A stretch of DNA of 64,000 nucleotides from Iodobacter ciconiae (GTDB taxonomy: Bacteria > Pseudomonadota > Gammaproteobacteria > Burkholderiales > Chitinibacteraceae). Below, in pieces: positions 8,959 to 17,859 of the stretch; the first letter of the stretch is position 1, and every line of letters starts with the position of its first letter. The notes beneath the pieces were generated by a model. That model made no database searches. It was not told the origin of the DNA and saw nothing but the letters and a program-made list of their open reading frames with translations. The position numbers and the translations under genes were made by a program. The stretch is taken from NCBI RefSeq assembly GCF_003952345.1, contig NZ_CP034433.1, positions 868,001-932,000 on the forward strand, given 5' to 3'.

Positions 8959-9689
8959 GAGCAAACCTGTTGGTAGCAATTAGTCTGCAGTATCGGGTTG
9001 AAACGTAAAAATGGCTAGCCCCAATAGTTCATTTATTGAGATTTGTGCTGTGTGTAAAACAGCGTGGAGCTGGTTTTTGTGTGCTTGGCCGGATCAGGAT
9101 AAACCATCCAGTGTGCTGACGTGCTGTGATAGCCCGGTGAGCAGAAGGAGTTTGACTTGAGTAAAAGGGAAAATGGCCTTGTACCGTTTTCCCTTGGCTG
9201 CTCGCTGGTTCGGAGTTTATGCTGACGATTTTTGCTGGTGTGTAAGCGATGCTCAGCCCTGCTGAAAATCCAAGCTGCTTTTAGGTCAATGTGCCTGTCC
9301 AAGCGCAGCCGGTCTGAGTTAGCAGCTAGTAATTGTTTTTAAAAACTGGCTCCGTCAGTAGGGGATAGAGGCTGCTGCGGATTTATTGCATTAAACTCTA
9401 CTTTTAGTGCTTCTTGCAGAGCAGGCGCGGTGACAATAACAGGGAAAAACTGAATTGGAACTGGCTATCCTGATATGCAGGTTTTGCCCCTACCAAGGGT
9501 GATGCAAAACATATAAATTCTACAGTAATAACAAATGCATAAATAACGCTTATTTAAGGATGGAGCTCTTGATCCAATTGACGGATCTTTCTTTTAATAG
9601 GCGTTATTTTTTATATATTTATTATTTTTTGTTGATGCTTTTATATGGGGGCATATATTAAGCTGATACTTTATTAAATGACCAATGAG
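8959..9689. other. Long intergenic stretch with two inverted repeats
   Basis: 731 bp without a supportable gene. It contains a hairpin at 9165-9195 (AAGGGAAAA/TTTTCCCTT, 13-nt loop) and a larger structured inverted repeat at 9542-9608 that is annotated separately. A minus-strand open frame at 9033-9302 shows no family features and is rejected. Confidence 0.5.
9542..9614 (+). other. Structured inverted repeat with T-run (possible small RNA end)
   Basis: AATAACGC (9542-9549) pairs with GCGTTATT (9601-9608), enclosing an inner GATCC/GGATC hairpin. A T-rich run follows on the plus strand. This could be the 3' end of a small plus-strand RNA or an antisense terminator facing the nirK operon. No known RNA family is recognised. 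Confidence 0.35.
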
Positions 9690-10292
9690 TTATATATTGG
9701 ATTTAATTGTTGCCAGCATCTCTGGGTCAGGTGTAATGCTGAGCGTATCACTTGTTTTAATGATGATCCCTTGCTGATTCATTAATACAAACCGGGTATT
9801 ATGATTAATCTCGCCATTGGCGGCCCGGCGATATTTAATGCCCAGTGAGGCTGCAATTTGCCGTGTATGGCTATCATTATCACTGACGGCCAAGCGATAA
9901 GTTAGTGGGTCAAATTGATGGATTTTGGCTAATTCAGCCAAAGATTTAGGCGTATCTACACCAGGATTCAGGCTAATTAACAATGCCCGAATTTGTTTAC
10001 GTTGGGTAAGGGGGACGGCTTCAACGGTACGTTTTATGTTTTCCATTACGATAGGGCAAGATAAATTGCAATCGCCATAAAACATAGAAATAATTGTTAT
10101 TTTAGCCTGTTCATCGGCCAGTTTAAATGAATTGCCCTGCTGATCAATTAAGGGGACATCGATTTGATAGAGTGAATTTTCATGGGGTATTGCAGCGGCA
10201 CTGCCAGCCTTATGTGCAGCATGATCTTCACAAGCAATGCTTACCGCACTGATAGAAAGTAAAATACTAAGCAAGAGTGGTTTCATTAACAT
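9690..10292 (-). CDS. SCO1/SenC family copper chaperone-like protein
   Basis: Periplasmic thioredoxin-fold protein of the SCO family, whose members deliver copper to cytochrome oxidase or act as thiol reductants. 200 residues from the ATG at 10292, chosen for AGGA eight bases upstream and the signal peptide that follows it (ending SIACEDHAAHK). The copper-binding CxxxC is present as CNLSCP, and the distal His is in NHNTRF. Last gene of the nirK operon. Its likely role here is copper delivery to NirK, inferred only from position. Confidence 0.85.
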   Translation of the reverse strand: MLMKPLLLSILLSISAVSIACEDHAAHKAGSAAAIPHENSLYQIDVPLIDQQGNSFKLADEQAKITIISMFYGDCNLSCPIVMENIKRTVEAVPLTQRKQIRALLISLNPGVDTPKSLAELAKIHQFDPLTYRLAVSDNDSHTRQIAASLGIKYRRAANGEINHNTRFVLMNQQGIIIKTSDTLSITPDPEMLATIKSNI

Positions 10293-10308
10293 GATTTTTC
10301 CTGTTAGA

Positions 10309-11061
10309 TTATTGCATTGGTTTGGCGCAGCGAAAACCAAGGGTATTTACCGTATCCTGGCCATTTAATGCTGCCAATAAAGCAATGCGCATTAAAATGG
10401 CATAATTTTCTTTATCTCCCAGTGATAAGCTGGCCGCACCGCAGGTTTCTAATAATTTCTGATCTCCCTGATTACGGCTGTCGCTGGTGACAAAAAGGCC
10501 ATTAAAATCTTCTACCCACTCCCAAATTAATTGATGCATATCGTAAACACCATAGATATTGGCAGCTTGCTGGGTGGACGCTGCTAATGGCATAGCGGCC
10601 GGTTCGGCATACCACTTTAATATCTTGGCCCGCCAGAGAGGATCATTTCTGGCATCTTTGCGCTGCGCGTCGGCAGTGGCAACAAATTCCCATTGATACC
10701 AAGTGGGTAATTGCGCTTGCTCGCTTGCACAATAGGCATTGGCAGCAAACCAGCTGATTTGTGTAACGGGGGCATGGGCATGGTTAGGTGAATAATCTGT
10801 GGCCGATTGCCAGCTGGCTAAATAACCTGAGCTTGCAAACAGCGGGGTAATTTTTCCACGCTGCCATTGTGGGGTATTTTTTAAAAAAATTAAATAGTCC
10901 TGATTATTCACCGGCCTGCTTCTGAGCTTAAAAGCTGCCACTTGTACCGTTTCACCGTCTGTTGGTAAAGCGGTACGCAAAGCACCACCCGCTATTGGCA
11001 TATAATCAGCAGCAAATACACTGCTGATTAAACTCAATGCCAATATACCCAGGGCTCTCAT
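10309..11061 (-). CDS. nirV: NirV-like formylglycine-generating-enzyme (SUMF1) domain protein
   Basis: Secreted protein of 250 residues with signal peptide (MRALGILALSLISSVFAA) and a SUMF1/FGE-sulfatase fold: PIAGG, PVTQISWFAANAYC, LPTWYQWEFVA, NIYGVYDMHQLIWEWVEDF and LGFRCAKP are the usual landmarks. Proteins of this kind named NirV accompany copper nitrite reductase genes, and their biochemical function is not settled. The gene starts 4 bp inside the end of the upstream cytochrome gene, so it is translated with it. The symbol is given from context and family resemblance. Confidence 0.8.
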   Translation of the reverse strand: MRALGILALSLISSVFAADYMPIAGGALRTALPTDGETVQVAAFKLRSRPVNNQDYLIFLKNTPQWQRGKITPLFASSGYLASWQSATDYSPNHAHAPVTQISWFAANAYCASEQAQLPTWYQWEFVATADAQRKDARNDPLWRAKILKWYAEPAAMPLAASTQQAANIYGVYDMHQLIWEWVEDFNGLFVTSDSRNQGDQKLLETCGAASLSLGDKENYAILMRIALLAALNGQDTVNTLGFRCAKPMQ

Positions 11062-11444
11062 TTTGGGATCCTTAGTTTTTTAACCTGGCTTACTTTAAAA
11101 ACCGGTTTGCCGTTATTCATTGCAACACTCACATAATTTAAAACATCGGCAATTTCTTGATCGGTTAAATTTTGCGGGGGCATGGCAGAAGTATATTTCT
11201 GCCCATTGACTGTAATTTCACCACTTAAACCTTGATCTATTATTTTAATAATTTGTGCAGGGCTGGCTTTTTTAAAATAATCAGATTTATTTAAAGGGGG
11301 AAATGCACCGGCTAATCCTTCTCCATTCGCCATATGGCAGCTACTACAGCTTGCTTCATAAACGGCTTTACCTGCGCTGACATCGATGGCTAATACCTGA
11401 AAAGACGTAAAGGTTGTTAAAAGTAATAATAAGAGCGATTTCAT
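11058..11444 (-). CDS. Periplasmic c-type cytochrome
   Basis: 128 residues with a signal peptide (cleavage after about residue 19) and a single haem-binding CSSCH at residues 33-37. AMPPQNLTDQEIADVLNYV is the usual C-terminal cytochrome c helix with a likely axial Met. Encoded between nirK and nirV and overlapping nirV by 4 bp. It is probably the electron donor to NirK in the periplasm, a role inferred from operon position. The 149-bp gap upstream could carry its own promoter. Confidence 0.9.
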   Translation of the reverse strand: MKSLLLLLLTTFTSFQVLAIDVSAGKAVYEASCSSCHMANGEGLAGAFPPLNKSDYFKKASPAQIIKIIDQGLSGEITVNGQKYTSAMPPQNLTDQEIADVLNYVSVAMNNGKPVFKVSQVKKLRIPK

Positions 11445-11593
11445 GATTAATTACCTCGACCTAATTAGGCTTGATTGGCAAGTTTCTAAATCTCTGCACG
11501 AATCAAAAACGCTGGGTTGACTTTAATAAAATCAATAACTTAAATGTGTCGCAGCTTGCAAAAAATATATTTGTGCAGAGGTTGCCTAAAATT

Positions 11594-12637
11594 TTATTTG
11601 GTGCTTAATTTACTGTGTATTCCCTTGCTGTATATTTCCGGGCGTTCATCACCTGTGACAGACATGATGCCAATTGCCCCTTTGTGAAAGGCGCGGCTGA
11701 GGGCGTGATCTACAAGGGTTAAATTGCCGGGTACTTTGGTGGTAAATTCAACTATTGCCGAGCCGCCAGGGGGCACTGCCGTAGTTTGTACCTGCTCCTG
11801 GAATTTTAACCCTCCCTCAAAATAAACCTTATCAAATACCGCACCAATAATATGGAAGCTAGATAATAAATTCGGCCCGCCATCGCCAAAGAAGATTCTT
11901 ATTTTGTCATTTACTTTGGCAGTGAGCGCATTTTTTCCGGTGAGTGAATTAGATGCACCATTAAATAAAACGTAGCTGGCTTTTTCATCAATTGATTTTT
12001 GCATATCAAAGGGTTGCATTCCACCCGCGCCAAATACACCTGGTGTATAAAAATCACCCTGCATAACGTAATACTCTTTATCTACTGGTGTTAAACCTTC
12101 TTTGGGCTCAACTAAAATCATGCCATACATACCATTGGCAATATGCATGGCCACTGGGGCTGTGGCGCAGTGATAGACATAGAGGCCGGGGTTGAGCGCC
12201 TTAAAAGTAAATTTGGCCTGATTGCCTGGTGCAATTAAGGTTTGTGATGCGCCGCCACCGGGGCCGGATACAGCGTGTAAATCAATATTGTGCGGTAATT
12301 TACTACTGGCTAAATTCATTAGATTAAGCTCTACCGTATCGCCTTCCCGTACTCTAATCATTTTTCCTGGAACAGTACCGCCAAAAGTCCAGAACATATA
12401 TTTGGTGCCGGGGGTAATTTCGCGCACCATTTCTTCAACGGTGAGATTAACAATGACCTTGGCAGGTGTTTTACGTGTAATAGCGGGTGGTACATTGGGT
12501 GGGGCCAAAAGAACGGCGGTTTCGATTGGTAAAGCAGCTTCGGTTTCTGCCCATGCGGATGAAGCAGTTAAAGCGCTGAAAACAAGTAAGGATTTAAATG
12601 CCCATTTGGTATTTAAGTAACAGGATTTCAATTTCAT
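11594..12637 (-). CDS. nirK: Copper-containing nitrite reductase (NirK/AniA type)
   Basis: Reduces nitrite to nitric oxide in the periplasm or at the outer membrane. 347 residues with signal peptide (AWA cleavage near residue 30) and two cupredoxin domains. The type 1 copper ligands are His116, Cys157, His165 and Met170. Type 2 ligands are His121, His156 and His311. The catalytic Asp119 and His262 are present. AAGGAG lies seven bases before the ATG. It heads an operon with cytochrome c, nirV and the SCO gene. The promoter region holds a perfect FNR box and an NsrR-like palindrome. Confidence 0.96.
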   Translation of the reverse strand: MKLKSCYLNTKWAFKSLLVFSALTASSAWAETEAALPIETAVLLAPPNVPPAITRKTPAKVIVNLTVEEMVREITPGTKYMFWTFGGTVPGKMIRVREGDTVELNLMNLASSKLPHNIDLHAVSGPGGGASQTLIAPGNQAKFTFKALNPGLYVYHCATAPVAMHIANGMYGMILVEPKEGLTPVDKEYYVMQGDFYTPGVFGAGGMQPFDMQKSIDEKASYVLFNGASNSLTGKNALTAKVNDKIRIFFGDGGPNLLSSFHIIGAVFDKVYFEGGLKFQEQVQTTAVPPGGSAIVEFTTKVPGNLTLVDHALSRAFHKGAIGIMSVTGDERPEIYSKGIHSKLSTK

Positions 12638-12690
12638 GATGAAGCTCCTTTTGCCGTACTGTGTGTGTTTTTTTATAAATTGTTGCTTCT

Positions 12691-12713
12691 ATGTTGTATT
12701 TAATATGCATATA
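12691..12713 (-). promoter_or_regulatory. NsrR-like operator upstream of nirK
   Basis: The core TGTATTTAATATGCA (12695-12709) matches the NsrR consensus TGYATTTNAAATRCA at all but one position. It lies between the FNR box and the start codon, overlapping the expected -10/-35 spacer. A repressor bound here would block nirK until nitric oxide appears. Consensus quoted from memory. Confidence 0.6.
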
Positions 12714-12718
12714 TTACT

Positions 12719-12732
12719 TTGATAGAAATCAA
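12719..12732 (-). promoter_or_regulatory. Perfect FNR/ANR box upstream of nirK
   Basis: TTGATAGAAATCAA fits the FNR consensus TTGATNNNNATCAA exactly. Activation at -41.5 would put the transcription start near 12684, about 47 bp before the nirK ATG, with a TACAAC-like -10 on the minus strand. This supports oxygen-limited induction of the nirK operon. Confidence 0.75.
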
Positions 12733-12771
12733 TAAGTTGTGCGATCTTTCTTGATTCTTTACAGGCATAAA

Positions 12772-12802
12772 AGCCCGGTACTTCCGGGCTCCATTTTTTT
12801 TT
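12772..12802. terminator. Terminator hairpin between DUF2249 gene and nirK
   Basis: Seven-bp stem AGCCCGG/CCGGGCT with 5-nt loop (12772-12790), followed on the plus strand by a long T-run and on the minus strand by a shorter TTTT. It probably ends the transcript of the DUF2249 gene before the nirK promoter. Confidence 0.7.
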
Positions 12803-12940
12803 GTAACTCATTGTTTTGTAATGCTGGTTTAGCGTCTTTTTAATCAAAAAAAGGGTGATTCACTTTTGCTAGAAGCAGTTTTAACCGTAAAGGCCTTGTT
12901 AAAGGCGTTACGGTTAAAACTGTTGTAAAAGAGGGCAGGA

Positions 12941-13255
12941 CTAGCTGCTACATGCGCATCCGCCACTGCCACATCCTTCACTTTCTGCAGCCTGCTTGGG
13001 GTGAATTGAAAAATCAATCACAACTGCTTCCTGGTCGCGCTGGATATAGCTGGCTTTAACCTGGCCCTGATAGCGTTGCTCAATTTGCGCCAGCAAAGGT
13101 AGTGGGTCGTGATCATTAACAAAGCGCATGGTTTCGCCTTCATTAAGCGATTCGATAGCCCCGAAAATGGCTGCATGGCGAAATCGTTTGGCAACGCCGC
13201 GTGCATCAAAGCCATATACGCCATCTGATTGAGTAGGGGTGCTACAGTTATGCAT
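12941..13255 (-). CDS. DUF2249 domain protein with Cys-rich tail
   Basis: 104 residues from the ATG at 13255, which has AAGGA at good spacing. The longer open frame upstream runs into a dispersed repeat and is not genuine. The body (FDARGVAKRFRHAAIFGAIESL, then MRFVNDHDPLPLLAQI) is a DUF2249 fold, found often beside denitrification and nitric oxide genes. The C-terminus is CGSGGCACSS, three Cys plus Gly/Ser, which looks metal-binding. Function unknown. Position next to qNor and nirK suggests a role in nitric oxide or copper handling. Confidence 0.8.
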   Translation of the reverse strand: MHNCSTPTQSDGVYGFDARGVAKRFRHAAIFGAIESLNEGETMRFVNDHDPLPLLAQIEQRYQGQVKASYIQRDQEAVVIDFSIHPKQAAESEGCGSGGCACSS

Positions 13256-13304
13256 GGTGATTCCTTTTTTTTTTGCGTAAGTAGATGTTACGCGTGGATT
13301 ATTG

Positions 13305-13520
13305 TTTAGTGCCTTCGACACGTAGATTTTGAAGCGGTAGCCACCGCGGGGCCTTCCTTTCTTGAACGGCCAAGAAACGAAGCCAAGCCGCAAACCCAAA
13401 AGCACGAAGGCCCCTCACTGCGGACAATCGAGGCGGCGGCTGCGGAACTCGCTTCGCTCAAACAGGCATCAAAGAAACCCCGCCCCGCTTGTTCCTCGCT
13501 TCGGCGTGCTTCAAGGGGGG
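13305..13520 (+). repeat. 220-bp dispersed repeat, copy 1
   Basis: Begins TTTAGTGCCTTCGACAC and ends CGTGCTTCAAGGGG. It contains the shared landmarks CTGCGGACAATCG and CCGCCCCGCTTGTTCCTCGC. The same order is seen at 22175-22393 and 26757-26980. It fills most of the gap between norB and the DUF2249 gene. No credible gene inside. Confidence 0.85.
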
Positions 13521-13590
13521 TAAGCTCTATGCCGAAAGCGTGGTCATTACATTTTTTCATTGCCTCCACAATCATTTCAAAACACGTCTC

Positions 13591-15861
13591 TCAAGCATCA
13601 ACCAACTTGCCTGCTGGCAAAGGCAGGCTACGATCTCTGCCTAATAGTTTCAGGGCAAATATGGCCAGATACACTACGCCTACGGCGAATACGATATCGC
13701 CCGGCACACGCAGCCAGACCAGGGCTTCCATCACGGGGGAATGGATAATCTCGGCAGAGCGGGCATACCACAGGCCGTGCTCTATGCTGGCAACGGCCTG
13801 GTAAATACCGGATGGCAGCAGCGACATAAACACCATCATAAAGAGGCCAATATTGAGTGACCAGAAAGCGGGTTTCAGCAGCTTGTCATTCCAGTTGGCA
13901 GCCGGTGCAAGGCCACGCAGGCAGAACAGCATCAGGCCGATACCCAGCATGCCGTACACACCGAACAGCGCGGCGTGAGCATGGGCTGCAGTCATATTGA
14001 GGCCCTGCACGTAATACAGTGAGATGGGTGGGTTAATTGCAAAGCCCAGTAAGCCCGCCCCAACGGTGTTCCAGAAGCCGACAGCCACAAAGCACATGAT
14101 CGCCCAGCGATATTTAGCCACCCACGGCGCGGCATGGTTGTGGCGATAAGTCTGGTAGGCTTCTGCGCCAATTAGCGCTAAAGGTACTACTTCTAGGGCA
14201 GAGAACATTGCGCCGACCGCAATCACAGACGTTGGTGAGCCGGTAAAGTAAAGATGATGCAATGTGCCTAAAATGCCACCAAACAAGAACACAATCGTTT
14301 CAAGCACAATGGCGCGGTTGGCTGATGTTGCGCGGACTAGGCCCAAACGGCTGAGTAGCAGGGCAATCACAGCAGTAGCAAAGACTTCGAAAAAGCCTTC
14401 TACCCACAGATGCACCAGCCACCAGCGCCAGTATTCAATCAACGCATAATGGGTTTTTTGTCCCCATACCAGGGATGACGCATAAAACAGGCCGATACAG
14501 ACTGCAGAGATAAACACCATGGCGATCAGGCCCTGGCTTTCGGATGGTTTACGCAGTGCGGGCCATAGGCCACGGCCCAGTAAACATACCCAGATTAATA
14601 AGCCGATAAACAACAGAATTTGCCAGACGCGGCCCATGCTGGTGTATTCCAAACCTTGATTACCCAGCCAGAAACTATAGCTGGTGCCCAAACGTTGCAA
14701 GGTGCCTACCCAGCCACAAACAATTGACCCGACCACAATCAGCAGCAGGGCATAGAACAGCACATCCACGCCCAGCTTTTGAAACTTAGGTTCTTTGCCG
14801 CCCAATACCGGCGCTAAAAATAAACCGGTTGCCAGCCATGCGGTGGCAATCCATAGCACGCCAAGCTGGGTGTGAATGGTGCGGCTAATGGTAAACGGCA
14901 GCACTTCTGCCAGCGGAATGCCAAAGAAGCTGCCGCCTTCTACCTGGTAATGCGCGGAGATAATCCCCATTCCCACTTGCGCCAGCAATAGGCCAATTAC
15001 CACATAGAAATACTTCATGGTGGCTTTCATGGATGGCGTCAGTTTCAATGTGACCAGCGGGTCATTTTCCGGGCAGATCACCGGTTCTTCATCGCGATGC
15101 ATTTGATGAAATAAAATCATTGCTGCAATGCCGGCGATCAGCAAAATAATGCTGGCAATTGACCAGACACTGGTGCCGGTGGTCGGGGTATTGGCTACCA
15201 GCGGCTCATGTGGCCAGTTGCTGGTGTAGGAAATATGATCAAGACCGGGGCGATTGGTAGTGGCTGACCATGCTGACCAGAAGAAAAAAGCGGGCAGAGC
15301 TTTCAGATCATCAGCATTTTTAATCGAGCCGGAAATCATCGCATATTGCTCGCGCAGCTTGTCTTGCGAAGCATCGCTGCCAAACAGCCCCATATAGTGC
15401 TGGGCTACCTGCTCGATGGCGATGGCGCGATCAGCCTGGATAGTCAGCGTATCGCTGGCTTGATCGTACGTATTGCTGCGCATGACCGAAATTAAACGTA
15501 CATCCAGCGGTGCCTGCTCTTCATGGCTGAGCTGGCTGTAGTCTTTTTTAAACTGCTGTATTGCCCAGATATTGCGTAGGGTCATCGCTTCTCGGTGCAG
15601 CCAGTCGGCGGACCAATCCGGAGCGACATAACTACCGTGTCCCCAGACAGAGCCCATCTGTTGTCCGCCTGCTGACAACCAGGCTTCCTGTCCACGCTGA
15701 ATTTGCTCGCCGCTATAGAGCAGCTTGCCTGTGCTACTTAAAACCTGTTGGGGAATTGGCGGTTTTTCCAGGTAAATTTCCCGGCCTATCCAGCCAAGAG
15801 CGGCAAAAGATAGGAAGAAAATAACTGCAAGCCAGCGCCAGAGATTGCGTGTTTTATGCAT
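13591..15861 (-). CDS. norB: Quinol-dependent nitric oxide reductase (qNor)
   Basis: Inner-membrane enzyme that reduces NO to N2O with quinol as donor. 756 residues. It has an N-terminal TM segment and soluble domain (about 30-220), which marks the single-subunit quinol form, followed by about 13 TM helices of the haem-copper oxidase fold with the expected His-rich helices (THYALIEYWRWWLVHLWVEG, GTLHHLYFTG, HAHAALFGVYGM). GGAG lies eight bases before the ATG. It removes the NO made by NirK. An NsrR-like palindrome lies 65-87 bp upstream. Confidence 0.96.
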   Translation of the reverse strand: MHKTRNLWRWLAVIFFLSFAALGWIGREIYLEKPPIPQQVLSSTGKLLYSGEQIQRGQEAWLSAGGQQMGSVWGHGSYVAPDWSADWLHREAMTLRNIWAIQQFKKDYSQLSHEEQAPLDVRLISVMRSNTYDQASDTLTIQADRAIAIEQVAQHYMGLFGSDASQDKLREQYAMISGSIKNADDLKALPAFFFWSAWSATTNRPGLDHISYTSNWPHEPLVANTPTTGTSVWSIASIILLIAGIAAMILFHQMHRDEEPVICPENDPLVTLKLTPSMKATMKYFYVVIGLLLAQVGMGIISAHYQVEGGSFFGIPLAEVLPFTISRTIHTQLGVLWIATAWLATGLFLAPVLGGKEPKFQKLGVDVLFYALLLIVVGSIVCGWVGTLQRLGTSYSFWLGNQGLEYTSMGRVWQILLFIGLLIWVCLLGRGLWPALRKPSESQGLIAMVFISAVCIGLFYASSLVWGQKTHYALIEYWRWWLVHLWVEGFFEVFATAVIALLLSRLGLVRATSANRAIVLETIVFLFGGILGTLHHLYFTGSPTSVIAVGAMFSALEVVPLALIGAEAYQTYRHNHAAPWVAKYRWAIMCFVAVGFWNTVGAGLLGFAINPPISLYYVQGLNMTAAHAHAALFGVYGMLGIGLMLFCLRGLAPAANWNDKLLKPAFWSLNIGLFMMVFMSLLPSGIYQAVASIEHGLWYARSAEIIHSPVMEALVWLRVPGDIVFAVGVVYLAIFALKLLGRDRSLPLPAGKLVDA

Positions 15862-15925
15862 GATGTGCTCCGGATGGATAGGATGTTTTGGTATCTATAC
15901 ATGCATAATATATACCTATTTTAAA

Positions 15926-15948
15926 AAGATGCAAATAATATGCACATT
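15926..15948 (-). promoter_or_regulatory. NsrR-like operator upstream of norB
   Basis: The inverted repeat AAGATGCA ... TGCACATT (15926-15948) has the 23-bp geometry of NsrR sites with three mismatches in the 15-bp core. It lies between bufC and norB, so norB probably has its own NO-responsive promoter. Confidence 0.5.
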
Positions 15949-15979
15949 AAGGTTAATAACAACCCTTCAGGAGCTATTT

Positions 15980-16741
15980 TTACGCTCTGGAAATAAGCCC
16001 CTGCTCAATCCACTGGTGCAAAAAACGGGCTGCAGCGAGGGGGGTGTCGCCAAGATCGTATCTGAGCAGCCCCTCACAGATCACAGAGAAGTTTGCGCCG
16101 CTGGCTAGCAAGGCTAAGGCATGGATTTCGGCAGGGCTGGCGCTACGCCAATTGACGGTTAAATCAGGCTTGCGCCAGATTAAATAAGATTGAGTGTGGA
16201 TTTTGGGTGCTGGCGGTGCTTGCTCTGCCATTATGGCTTGCCATACTTTTGGAGCATTCCATGCCAACGATAAAATACTGAGAGAAGGGTGAAGCTTAAA
16301 GCAAAGTAAAGCCCAGTTCTGGCTGGGTATTGCCTGCAGGTTTTCCAGTGTGAGCAGGAGGGCATCAGCGGCGTCAATGGTGTGGCGCAAAGCCCATTCA
16401 AAAGCGGCAAGCTCGGCAAAAATGGGCACTGCAGCATAGGGATGCTCTTGTTTAAGAAAAGCGGCCAGTTGATCGCCAAACCAGCGAATTGATGGATGTG
16501 ATGAAGGATGGGCCGCCAGGTAGGCCCGGGCCAGGGTGTAAAAATCTTCATCACCAAGGATTTGAAACAGGGCAGGGTAGTTAGTCTGCAGTGCTTCTGC
16601 CAGGCGCAAAAAATAGCCATCAGCATAAATGGCGATTTCCCGCTCACGGTGGATGCTTCCCTTGTGAAGCGGTAGCTGGATTTGATCAGAGGATGTCAGA
16701 ATACTGGCTTGTAAATCACGCTGCCAGGTGTGCAGATCCAT
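15980..16741 (-). CDS. DUF2063 family protein, BufC/HvfC-like RiPP maturation partner
   Basis: 253 residues. The N-terminal DUF2063 ('putative DNA-binding') domain is visible as QRDLQASI ... IYADGYFLRLAEALQTNYP ... YLAAHPSSHPSIRWFGDQLA. Such proteins pair with DUF692 enzymes and are thought to bring the precursor peptide to them, rather than bind DNA. It overlaps the upstream DUF692 gene by 26 bp, a sign of tight coupling. No DoxX-type fourth gene follows. The next gene is norB. Confidence 0.88.
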   Translation of the reverse strand: MDLHTWQRDLQASILTSSDQIQLPLHKGSIHREREIAIYADGYFLRLAEALQTNYPALFQILGDEDFYTLARAYLAAHPSSHPSIRWFGDQLAAFLKQEHPYAAVPIFAELAAFEWALRHTIDAADALLLTLENLQAIPSQNWALLCFKLHPSLSILSLAWNAPKVWQAIMAEQAPPAPKIHTQSYLIWRKPDLTVNWRSASPAEIHALALLASGANFSVICEGLLRYDLGDTPLAAARFLHQWIEQGLISRA

Positions 16742-17549
16742 GAGTGGCTCCTATCTGGCGGGCGTGATCAAGCTCGGTTAATAACGCCGGCAGCGGCGGG
16801 ATATTTGCGTCACGCTCAACCATGCTGGGGATTACGCCCCACTGGCTAAGAGCCTGGGCATATAAAGCCCATACTTCGGCACAGATGGGCTGATCGTGGG
16901 TATCGATGCAATGATCACCGTGATCGGTATGGCCTGCCAGATGGATATAGGCAATGCATTGCCGGGGAATGCCTTGTAGATAGTCTAGCGGGTTAAAGTT
17001 GTGATTTCGGCTGGAGACGTAGATATTGTTAATATCAAGCAGGATATCGCAGCCGGATTCGCTGATGATGGCACTGATAAATTCCCACTCCTGCATGCTC
17101 GTCTGAGCATTCAGATAAGTTGAGGCGTTTTCAATGACCAGGCGCCGGTCTAAAAAATCTTGTACCTGCCGGATGCGTCCGGATACATGTTTGATTGCTT
17201 CTTCGGTATAGGGAATGGGCAGTAAATCATGCAGGTATTTACCATCTACACCTGTCCAGCAAAGATGATCAGAAATTGCCAGCGGCTCGATATGCCTGGC
17301 TAACGCTTTAATTTCTGTGAGGTAATCAAAATCGAGCGGGTCGGTGGAGCCCAGATTCATTGCCACACCGTGCATTACCAGCGGGTAATTGCGGCGAATT
17401 TGCTCCAGGTAATAAAGGGGTTTTCCGCCGGGAACAAGGTAATTATCTGAAATGATTTCCAGCCAGTCGACAGGCTGAGGGCTATTTAAAAAATCGGAGT
17501 AATGCTCCGGGCGTAAGCCTAATCCAAAGCCTTGCAGCGTTTTATTCAT
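16716..17549 (-). CDS. DUF692/MNIO family oxidase, BufB/HvfB-like
   Basis: Multinuclear non-haem iron oxidase of the DUF692 (MbnB/TglH/ChrH/HvfB) family, which modifies cysteines of peptide precursors. 277 residues. A TIM-barrel is indicated by GLGLRPEHYSDFL, NYPLVMHGVAMNLGSTDPLD, ISDHLCWTG, LVIENASTYL, DILLDINNIYVSSRNHNFNP, YIHLAGHTDHGDHCIDTHD and MVERDANIPPLPALLTEL, which provide the His/Asp/Asn/Glu metal ligands of the family. The start at 17549 is used because homologous sequence begins there. An in-frame extension upstream overlaps the precursor gene and is unlikely. Confidence 0.92.
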   Translation of the reverse strand: MNKTLQGFGLGLRPEHYSDFLNSPQPVDWLEIISDNYLVPGGKPLYYLEQIRRNYPLVMHGVAMNLGSTDPLDFDYLTEIKALARHIEPLAISDHLCWTGVDGKYLHDLLPIPYTEEAIKHVSGRIRQVQDFLDRRLVIENASTYLNAQTSMQEWEFISAIISESGCDILLDINNIYVSSRNHNFNPLDYLQGIPRQCIAYIHLAGHTDHGDHCIDTHDQPICAEVWALYAQALSQWGVIPSMVERDANIPPLPALLTELDHARQIGATHGSAHLAA

Positions 17550-17595
17550 TGTATGCCAATGGGGGCCTGCGCCCCCTGTCCTCAAGCCAAGCACC

Positions 17596-17859
17596 TTATA
17601 AAACGGTGCCACCCTTGTCGGTACACTCACTCTCTGTCGCCACTGGCAACCAGCCATGCCCTTTGCAGGTATTTTGCCCCTTGCAGGCGTTATCTGCTGT
17701 TTTGCACATGGAAGAGCCTTTGCAGCTATTCACTCCAGTACATTTTAGTGTTTTAGCAGTTTCTGGTACGGAGGCAGTATCTTCTGCCTGAGCTGTCATC
17801 GTGAGGGTGAAAAGTGCTGCAGCAGCAGCGGCTAAAGTTGCTCCGGTCACGCAATTCAT
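17596..17859 (-). CDS. Bufferin-type RiPP precursor peptide (BufA-like)
   Basis: 87 residues: an Ala-rich signal peptide (cleaved near QAEDTA, residue 25) and a Cys-rich core with Cys at 40, 46, 52, 59, 65 and 79 in repeats CTGVNSCKG, CKTADNACKG and CKGHGW. This pattern matches secreted precursors of DUF692-modified peptides (bufferins/HvfA-like), in which Cys become oxazolone/thioamide or related groups that bind copper. It lies directly upstream of the DUF692 and DUF2063 genes in an A-B-C operon. Established for the family: RiPP and copper tolerance. Inferred here: copper buffering beside a copper nitrite reductase. Confidence 0.87.
   Translation of the reverse strand: MNCVTGATLAAAAAALFTLTMTAQAEDTASVPETAKTLKCTGVNSCKGSSMCKTADNACKGQNTCKGHGWLPVATESECTDKGGTVL

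Noticed and set aside
9187..9200. Terminator for the diguanylate cyclase or SCO gene at 9165-9195
   Set aside because: The 9-bp stem is A/T-heavy at the ends, has a 13-nt loop and no T-run. Position does not match either gene end.
9033..9302. 89-codon minus-strand open frame
   Set aside because: Low-complexity residue mix without recognisable domain. It runs through a hairpin region.
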